Shown here in pieces: positions 59,198 to 64,000 of a stretch of 64,000 bases of DNA (the stretch's first letter is position 1; the number at the start of each line of letters is the position of its first letter). The stretch spans positions 1,240,001 through 1,304,000 of the forward strand of contig CBDFJL010000003.1 in assembly GCA_965248495.1 (NCBI GenBank), written 5' to 3'. Both the position numbers and the translations under genes were made by a program. This stretch comes from CAUYXS01 sp965248495. GTDB lineage: Bacteria > Chloroflexota > Dehalococcoidia > Lucifugimonadales > Australimonadaceae. The notes below the pieces were generated by a model. It searched no databases and had not been told where the DNA came from. It was given only the letters and a program-made list of their open reading frames with translations.

Positions 59198-59875
59198 GCG
59201 GCGCTCTGGTCGCTGCCGCCCTCGCCGGTCGGGGCGAGCGCGGTTTGCTCATGGCTGTCGGCGCTGGCGGAAGGCAGGAGGCTCTCCTCGAGGACGTCCA
59301 TCGCCCGGATCTTGCCGCGCAGGGCGTCCAGCTCGTGGACGATCCGGTGGACCGTTCCGCTGAGGGCCGACCATCGCGCTGCCACGTCCGCGCGTTCGTT
59401 GAGGTGCGCCTGGAACATGCGGTTCAGCCCCTCGACCTCGCGCTGCTTGGCCGCGAGGTCGGCGTCGTGCCGGTGCAGGTCCGCTTCGATCATGCGACCC
59501 TTGTTCAGGGCCTGGTTCACTTTTGAGAGGATGACGTCGAGGGTGAACGGCTTGAGGATGTAGTCGTGAGCCCCGAGGCGCATCGCCTCGACGGCCGTTT
59601 CCACCCTCGGCCACCCTGGTCACCACGAGGACCGGCTGCTCCGGATGGGACTGCTTAATGGCTCGCAGCGCCTCGATGCCTGAGACGTGCGGCATGTTCA
59701 TGTCCAGGATGACGATGTCGACGTCGTGGTCCCGGACGTAGTCGATGGCCTGTTCCCCGTCGTTGGCCTCGTCGCACTCGATGTCGTTCAGGGAAAGGAA
59801 CTCATGGATGAGCTCCCGGACGCTGGGCTCGTCGTCGACGACGAGCGCTCGCTTACGTTGGACTTGTTCGATCAT
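59194..59875 (-). pseudogene. Response regulator with coiled-coil output, frameshifted
   Basis: ATG 59875 opens a receiver domain: RALVVDDEPSVRELIHEFLS, phosphoacceptor Asp in VDIVILDMNMPHVSGIEALR. That frame goes astray after VLVVTRVAEG. The rest (VETAVEAMRLGAHDYILKPF, with the receiver Lys) lies in the next frame and continues into a coiled coil (LAAKQREVEGLNRMFQAHLN) and acidic end at 59194. Dropping one G from the GGG near 59604-59608 gives a perfect 226-residue regulator. Follows the pilin gene on the same strand, so a pilus or motility link is likely. Confidence 0.8.
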
Positions 59876-59911
59876 GGTATCCCTCGCGGGCTGCCACCCC
59901 AGCGGTGACGA

Positions 59912-59960
59912 CCCGGCAGAGCAGGAGTGCGCAAAGGGGGGCGCGGGAAGCTCTGCCGGG
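59912..59960 (-). promoter_or_regulatory. Leader hairpin of the response-regulator gene
   Basis: CCCGGCAGAGC (59912-59922) pairs perfectly with GCTCTGCCGGG (59950-59960), 11 bp, between the pilin and regulator genes and about 40 bp before ATG 59875. Confidence 0.6.
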
Positions 59961-60033
59961 CCATCGATTCCGCTGGAACCGTCCCCTTGGGGTGGGGAGC
60001 CGGGACGGCCCCACATGGCGCGGTGCGATCAGT

Positions 60034-60077
60034 GCCCGTTGGTGGCCTCAGGCGGTGTGCCTGCCCCACCAACGGGC
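60034..60077 (-). terminator. 12-bp perfect hairpin after the pilin gene
   Basis: GCCCGTTGGTGG (60034-60045) pairs with CCACCAACGGGC (60066-60077), ten bases past the pilin stop. No U-tract follows, so partial termination or 3' protection of the abundant pilin mRNA is more likely than full termination. Confidence 0.6.
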
Positions 60078-60086
60078 CTTAGGTGA

Positions 60087-60467
60087 CTACGGGCAGGCTA
60101 AGCCCGAGGTGCTTGTGGCCAGCGTGACTCCGCCGCTGACGTTCCAGCAGTAGTAGTCGGAAGTGGTGGTGGCGCGCATGTAGGCGCCGAAGAAGCTCAA
60201 GTCGTTCGTGTTCGTAGCGGTTGCCGACACCGTGAACGGCGTCAGCGGGTCCGCCAGGTACGTGTCGATCGCGGTCTGCACCGTCGCCCTCTCGGTCGCG
60301 GAAGCGCCCTGGTCACCGGAGTTGGTGAAGCGCCCGATGTTGGGCAGGATGACCGCGGCCAGACCGACCAATATCCCAACGACTACGAGTAGCTCTGCCA
60401 GGGTGAACCCGGCCTGGCTCCGTGCCGCCTTCCGAATCAGGGCCATTGCCTTCGTCTTCATTTTCAT
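60087..60467 (-). CDS. Type IV pilin (major or minor)
   Basis: ATG 60467 with GAGGAAAAAGG upstream; 126 residues. Prepilin leader MKMKTKAMALIRKAARSQAG then FTLAELLVVVGILVGLAAVI: class III N-methyl pilin with Phe at +1 and Glu at +5. The globular part contains TVQTAIDTYLADPLTPFTVS and a Cys pair (YYCWN ... GLACP) likely forming the D-loop disulfide. Processed by a PilD-type peptidase. Last gene but one of the pilus operon. Confidence 0.88.
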   Translation of the reverse strand: MKMKTKAMALIRKAARSQAGFTLAELLVVVGILVGLAAVILPNIGRFTNSGDQGASATERATVQTAIDTYLADPLTPFTVSATATNTNDLSFFGAYMRATTTSDYYCWNVSGGVTLATSTSGLACP

Positions 60468-60689
60468 CGCCTTTTTCCTCCGGTGTCTCAGGGGCCAACT
60501 CGGGCGGTTGGGCCGCCCGTCCCCACCTGTTTCGTTGGTGTACACCCCATGCTAAACAGCGGGACAGCACGTAACCTCGTCCAGTGGTACCAGCCTCAGT
60601 GCACCTTCGTCGGGGCCCGTTCGTACAGAGTGTTTCTACGGCAGGGGTAGGCGTGGCCGGATCGGGCCGCGTTAGTGCCGCGCGGGGCG

Positions 60690-62723
60690 CTACTGCGGGG
60701 CGTCTTGCGCCAGACCGTCGTCGGTGACCACGGCCAACTGGAAGGTGACCACGTCCGCCCCCTCGCCGGGCACTGAACCGCCCAGGCCGGCGTTCGCCGA
60801 CAGTACCCGGACGTCGACGAACAGGCCGGTGCTGCGCAGCGCCGTGGTGTAGGCCACGAGCGACTGGTGGCTGTCAGCGGTCCCCGCCACCTTAATGCTG
60901 CCGGAGCTCATGCCGACGCTCGATAGGACAATGTCTGCCGTTCGCTCCTCGATGGCAATGGCCCGCACGCGGCTGCCGAAGGTGCCGAGGCCAGCGTCCA
61001 GCGCTTCCAGCTTGCCCAGCAGGGTATTTATCTGCGATACGACCTGCGGCAGCTGTTGTTGCAGGGCAAGCGTGCGTTGGCGCTGCAACCGCTCGAGGCG
61101 CGCCTCGCCCTCAAGCTCAACGAGCTGCGCCGAGGCCTGCGCGACGCCGAGCTCGAGGTCATCGAGCTTGAAGGTCGCGCCGGCCGCACCCGCCCCCAGG
61201 ACGACGACCACCGCCGCGGCTGCTACCGCACGGGCGGTAACGCGCCGATGGCGGTGCCTGGCTGGCAGCGCGCCTCGTGCCGTCCCCGAGTTGCGGCCGT
61301 GTGGCGCGTGCGATTCCTTGCGGGTGTCGGCGAGAAAGAGCCCGATGTGCGGCTGGAACTCGGCCACGGGGAAGTCGTCCGGATACTCGAACGCCTGGTC
61401 CGGCGCCCATTCTTGGCTGCCCAGGGCTGACCCGACGGCCATCCGAACCTCTGGGTCGTCGTACCCTGGGCCCGAGATGAACACCCTCAGGTCCGGATCG
61501 ATGCCGCCGGACTCCTGCGCCTCTTGGAAAGCGATCGCCTCCTCGATGCCGCGGATGATGAACGCGGCGCGGTCGGCCGCGCTGCTTGCAGGTGGGACCG
61601 TGGTCCGGTGTGCGATGCGAGGCAGACCGTGCCGCGCGAACATGACGTCCACGAACTCGCCATGCACGTAACCGACGACCGCCGCCGCTGCACCCACCGA
61701 GGCAGCCAATGCCATCTCACGCGGGAAGACGACTGCGGGGTTGATGCCGAAGGCCCTGATCTGCCGCAGGTGGGCGTCGGTGGCGTTGCGTGGTGTCGCC
61801 GCCGCGAATACGGTCGCCTGCGGCTCGTTCGGCGCCAGCCGCCACGCAAGGTCCACGTTGTCGAGCGAGAGCGGCAGCGCCTCCGACGCCTCGCTGAACA
61901 CCACCTGAGCAAGGTTCTTGCGGGACACGTTCGGCAGCGCCAGGTAGCGGAGCATCGTGGAATAGAACGGAAGGTCGACGACTGTGCGCGTTCGGCCACG
62001 GGCCTGGCGCATGAGGCCTGGAGGCAGCACTGCGGCGTTCGTTTCCAACCGCACGGTGCCCCATGACAGCACACGGGGCCCTGAGAAGAGGACGGCGCGA
62101 AGAACGTCGTCCTCCAGCGTCACCACCAGGCGCTTGCTGCGGAGCGACCATAGTGCGCGGGAGCCTCCGATGCTGGCGATCAAATCTCCTGAGCGTCGGC
62201 GCAGCCCCCGCAGGCCGGCCGATAGCCCTTGGGCCGACATCCGGACCAACCAGCGAGGTCCGGCCCAGACCCGAGACGCCAGCGCCTTGAAAGAGCGGCC
62301 GGCCCGGTTCCGCGCCGTGCCCATCGCGTGCCCTGTGGCGTCGGTGGCGTGTCCCACCGCCGCGAGCACGGCACCGGCCGCGCGAGCGCCCTTGGCCAGC
62401 ACGACGCCGATGGCGCGGCCTACCGCCACGAGCACGGCACCGGCCGCGCGAGCGCCCTTGGCCAGCACGGCGCCGCTGGCGCGGCCCACCGCCACGAGCA
62501 CGGCACCGGCCGCGCGAGCGGCCTTGGCCAGCATGGCGCCGATGGCCTGGCCCACCGCTGCGAGCACGGCACCGGCCGCGCGAGCGGCCTTGGCCAGCAC
62601 GGCGCCGATGGCCCGGCCCACCGCTGCGATGGCAGAGACGATGGCGGACAGCACTACGCCGATGGCCCTGAAGGGCAGACGGACGCCGGCCGCCAGCGCG
62701 CTACCGATAGGGTGCAATGTCAT
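60690..62723 (-). CDS. PilM-PilN fusion with N-terminal 22-residue repeat array
   Basis: 677 residues. Residues 1-170 are an Ala-rich array of 22-residue units (VGRAIGAVLAKAARAAGAVL). Residues about 195-470 are PilM-like (RLVVTLEDDVLRAVLFSGPR, VVDLPFYSTMLRYLALPNVS, IRGIEEAIAFQEAQ, VFISGPGYDD), an actin-fold cytoplasmic ring protein. A membrane helix (AVAAAAVVVVLGAGAAGATF, about 495-514) and a PilN-like coiled coil and ferredoxin-like domain (LVELEGEARLERLQRQRTLA) follow. PilM and PilN usually are separate and bind each other; fusing them fixes their ratio. ATGA overlap with pilO. Confidence 0.78.
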   Translation of the reverse strand: MTLHPIGSALAAGVRLPFRAIGVVLSAIVSAIAAVGRAIGAVLAKAARAAGAVLAAVGQAIGAMLAKAARAAGAVLVAVGRASGAVLAKGARAAGAVLVAVGRAIGVVLAKGARAAGAVLAAVGHATDATGHAMGTARNRAGRSFKALASRVWAGPRWLVRMSAQGLSAGLRGLRRRSGDLIASIGGSRALWSLRSKRLVVTLEDDVLRAVLFSGPRVLSWGTVRLETNAAVLPPGLMRQARGRTRTVVDLPFYSTMLRYLALPNVSRKNLAQVVFSEASEALPLSLDNVDLAWRLAPNEPQATVFAAATPRNATDAHLRQIRAFGINPAVVFPREMALAASVGAAAAVVGYVHGEFVDVMFARHGLPRIAHRTTVPPASSAADRAAFIIRGIEEAIAFQEAQESGGIDPDLRVFISGPGYDDPEVRMAVGSALGSQEWAPDQAFEYPDDFPVAEFQPHIGLFLADTRKESHAPHGRNSGTARGALPARHRHRRVTARAVAAAAVVVVLGAGAAGATFKLDDLELGVAQASAQLVELEGEARLERLQRQRTLALQQQLPQVVSQINTLLGKLEALDAGLGTFGSRVRAIAIEERTADIVLSSVGMSSGSIKVAGTADSHQSLVAYTTALRSTGLFVDVRVLSANAGLGGSVPGEGADVVTFQLAVVTDDGLAQDAPQ
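62353..62631 (-). repeat. 66-bp tandem repeat encoding 22-residue units (4 copies)
   Basis: Four close copies of a 66-bp unit (for example ACCGCCGCGAGCACGGCACC at the 5' end of each, plus strand), each encoding VGRAIGAVLAKAARAAGAVL plus two residues. Copies differ at a few positions only. Confidence 0.85.
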
Positions 62724-63331
62724 TGCGACGCTCCTGCCGGGGACGGCACCGCACCCAGGCCTCCGATGGCGACCGGGTCCAGCGCGAACTGGAGGTTGAG
62801 ACGCGCGAACGGCTGTGGTGTATCCATCCCGCCGAAGTCGGCCAGGTCGACGCGGGTTACCGGCAGCGCGTCCTGGAGGATGTCGAGAAAGAAAAGCGTG
62901 CTATCCAGCGGACCCTGCACGTTGATGCCGATCGGGACTGAATCGAACTCGAATCCGTCCTCGATAAGGAGCGCCGGCGTGAGTACCGAGACCGTCAGGA
63001 GCTCGACGCCGGCCTCCGCGGCCTTATCCGCCAGCACCTGGATCAGCAGGTCGCTGTGCTCGATCTGAAAGACCTCCCGAACGACGGCCAGGGTCGCCTG
63101 CTGCTCGGCTAGCGCGGCCTCGAGACCCTCGCCGCCCGCGGGCACGGGGGGCATCGCCTGCAACGCTTGGGCTTGGTCCCGGATCGCACTGTTGGACTCG
63201 TAGCCGTCGACCAGCTGGACGGCAAGAACGCCGTAGTACACGAGGAGCGCGGCGCCGATCACCACGGCCAGCAACACCAGCGGCTGTTGGTGCAGCAGTC
63301 GTCGAATCAGGTCTTTGAAACTGAGCGTCAT
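62720..63331 (-). CDS. pilO: PilO-like pilus assembly protein
   Basis: 203 residues: short cytoplasmic tail, one helix (LVLLAVVIGAALLVYYGVLA), coiled coil (EGLEAALAEQQATLAVVREV) and a ferredoxin-like domain with IQVLADKAAEAGVELLTVSV and PLDSTLFFLDILQDALPVTR. This is the PilO plan. Pairs with PilN in the inner-membrane alignment complex. Overlaps the fusion gene by 4 bp. Confidence 0.78.
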   Translation of the reverse strand: MTLSFKDLIRRLLHQQPLVLLAVVIGAALLVYYGVLAVQLVDGYESNSAIRDQAQALQAMPPVPAGGEGLEAALAEQQATLAVVREVFQIEHSDLLIQVLADKAAEAGVELLTVSVLTPALLIEDGFEFDSVPIGINVQGPLDSTLFFLDILQDALPVTRVDLADFGGMDTPQPFARLNLQFALDPVAIGGLGAVPSPAGASQ

Positions 63332-63336
63332 GTTGC

Positions 63337-63504
63337 CTACCCGCCGATACCCACGGAGACCGCGACGAACACGGTCAGGGCGGCCATAGTTAGGACGCCC
63401 GCGACCATGTAGGCGCTGACCAGCCCCGTGGCGACTGCTCCTGACAGACCCCTAGGCTCGCCCGCGTTGGGCCCCTCTTGCAGCTGAGGTTCGTGGATAG
63501 CCAT
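63337..63504 (-). CDS. 55-residue one-helix membrane protein in the pilus operon
   Basis: ATG 63504 with an excellent ribosome site (GAGGAGGGGAC). Sequence MAIHEPQLQEGPNAGEPRGL then a helix (MVAGVLTMAALTVFVAVSVG). It fills the gap between pilC and pilO, 5 bp before pilO. No family recognised. Its start signals and spacing make it very likely real, and possibly a small pilus-platform subunit. Confidence 0.7.
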   Translation of the reverse strand: MAIHEPQLQEGPNAGEPRGLSGAVATGLVSAYMVAGVLTMAALTVFVAVSVGIGG

Positions 63505-63517
63505 GTCCCCTCCTCCT

Positions 63518-64000
63518 CTATTCCAGTGCGCCGAGCCCCGAGTAGATCGGGGTGATCATTGAAAATGCGATGAACCCAACGATTCCTCCCACCGCGAGCG
63601 TGGAGATGGGCTCCAACATGCCGAGCATCGAGTTGAGGCGCTCCTCGCGCTGCTTCTGGTAGGCCACCGCAGAGTCCGACATCATCATCTGAAGCGAGTT
63701 GCTCTCCTCGCCCATCATCATGAGCTCCACGAAGAGCGTGGGCAGGACGCGGTGGCGCCGGAGCTCCGCCGTGAGGCCGCGACCGTTCATCAGGCTGTCC
63801 TCACCGGCCAGCAACGCCTCCTTGATGCGGATGTTCTTGCAGCCGCCGATGGACAGCGGCAGCGCCACGGAGAGCGAGACCCCCGAGTCCAGCAACAGCG
63901 ACATCGTGCGCGAGAAGCGGGCCAGGTCGCCGGCGACGCTGACCGGCCCCAGCAGAGGCAGGCTGGCGACGAACGTGTCCACCGCGCGCTGACCCCCTTC
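63518..64000 (-). CDS. pilC: PilC/GspF inner-membrane platform protein (5' partial at the window edge)
   Basis: 161 codons to the window end, and the frame stays open past 64000, so only the C-terminal half is here. GPVSVAGDLARFSRTMSLLL, SGVSLSVALPLSIGGCKNIR, LPTLFVELMMMGEESNSLQM and MLEPISTLAVGGIVGFIAFS are the conserved second T2SF domain. Forms the membrane platform on which the pilus ATPase acts. First visible gene of the operon. Confidence 0.88.
   Translation of the reverse strand, partial: EGGQRAVDTFVASLPLLGPVSVAGDLARFSRTMSLLLDSGVSLSVALPLSIGGCKNIRIKEALLAGEDSLMNGRGLTAELRRHRVLPTLFVELMMMGEESNSLQMMMSDSAVAYQKQREERLNSMLGMLEPISTLAVGGIVGFIAFSMITPIYSGLGALE

Noticed and set aside
62353..62631. 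CRISPR array or origin iterons
   Set aside because: Units are head to tail, 66 bp, in frame and coding; no spacers and no AT-rich region.

Overview
This 64 kb window is high-GC bacterial chromosome, most probably from a Chloroflexota member of the SAR202 / Dehalococcoidia type. The organism call is an inference. It rests on an archaellin-like gene in a bacterial context, a LutABC set, a ring-hydroxylating oxygenase beside an enolase-superfamily enzyme and a luciferase-like flavin oxidoreductase, Thr-Pro-rich lipoproteins, and short palindromic intergenic repeats around TCCTGAGC...CGAAGG. No rRNA or other phylogenetic marker is present to settle it.

Layout. 1-13.7 kb: the 3' part of one giant gene for a membrane-anchored surface protein in which FG-GAP (integrin-like) propeller blocks are inserted inside fibronectin III domains. 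14.2-15.7 kb: two unrecognised minus-strand genes. 16.2-19.4 kb: a decayed integrative element (PAPS-reductase-like gene with a frameshift, a YhcG-type nuclease gene fused by deletion to a headless large serine recombinase). 19.6-28.5 kb: a small zinc-ribbon membrane protein, a frameshifted uracil-DNA-glycosylase-like gene, an intact aapJQMP amino-acid ABC transporter operon, two broken lipoprotein genes, an IS3-type transposase remnant and a methyltransferase. 28.5-28.7 kb: tRNA-Leu(CAG) and tRNA-Arg(GCG). 29-32.4 kb: a phage/transposon-type hypothetical and a cohesin lipoprotein next to a malectin-dockerin protein.

32.5-46.5 kb: a catabolic and transport region. A LprG-like lipoprotein and a 14-helix MFS exporter follow an amidase gene; then a polysaccharide-deacetylase-type hydrolase, a Rieske oxygenase, a ThDP enzyme, an aspartate-dehydrogenase-like protein, a VOC protein, an S51-type peptidase, a mandelate-racemase-type enzyme, an NAD epimerase, a luciferase-like oxidoreductase and a GYD-domain protein. 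Two copies of a 200-300 bp intergenic repeat bracket the first half, and one copy carries three small palindromic insertions that the other lacks.

46.6-64 kb: an archaellin homologue; DUF4395; lutABC (lactate oxidation) facing an alpha/beta hydrolase and a glycerate kinase; a GNAT protein; gmk and aroA; a site-2-type protease; an unrecognised protein; an RsuA/RluB pseudouridine synthase; and a minus-strand type IV pilus operon (pilC, a 55-residue membrane protein, pilO, a PilM-PilN fusion with a 22-residue repeat array, a pilin) ending in a frameshifted response regulator.

Five genes look broken by single-base indels, several at GGG runs. This could be real decay in the 16-27 kb accessory region or residual sequencing error, and should be resolved before any of them is called a pseudogene.
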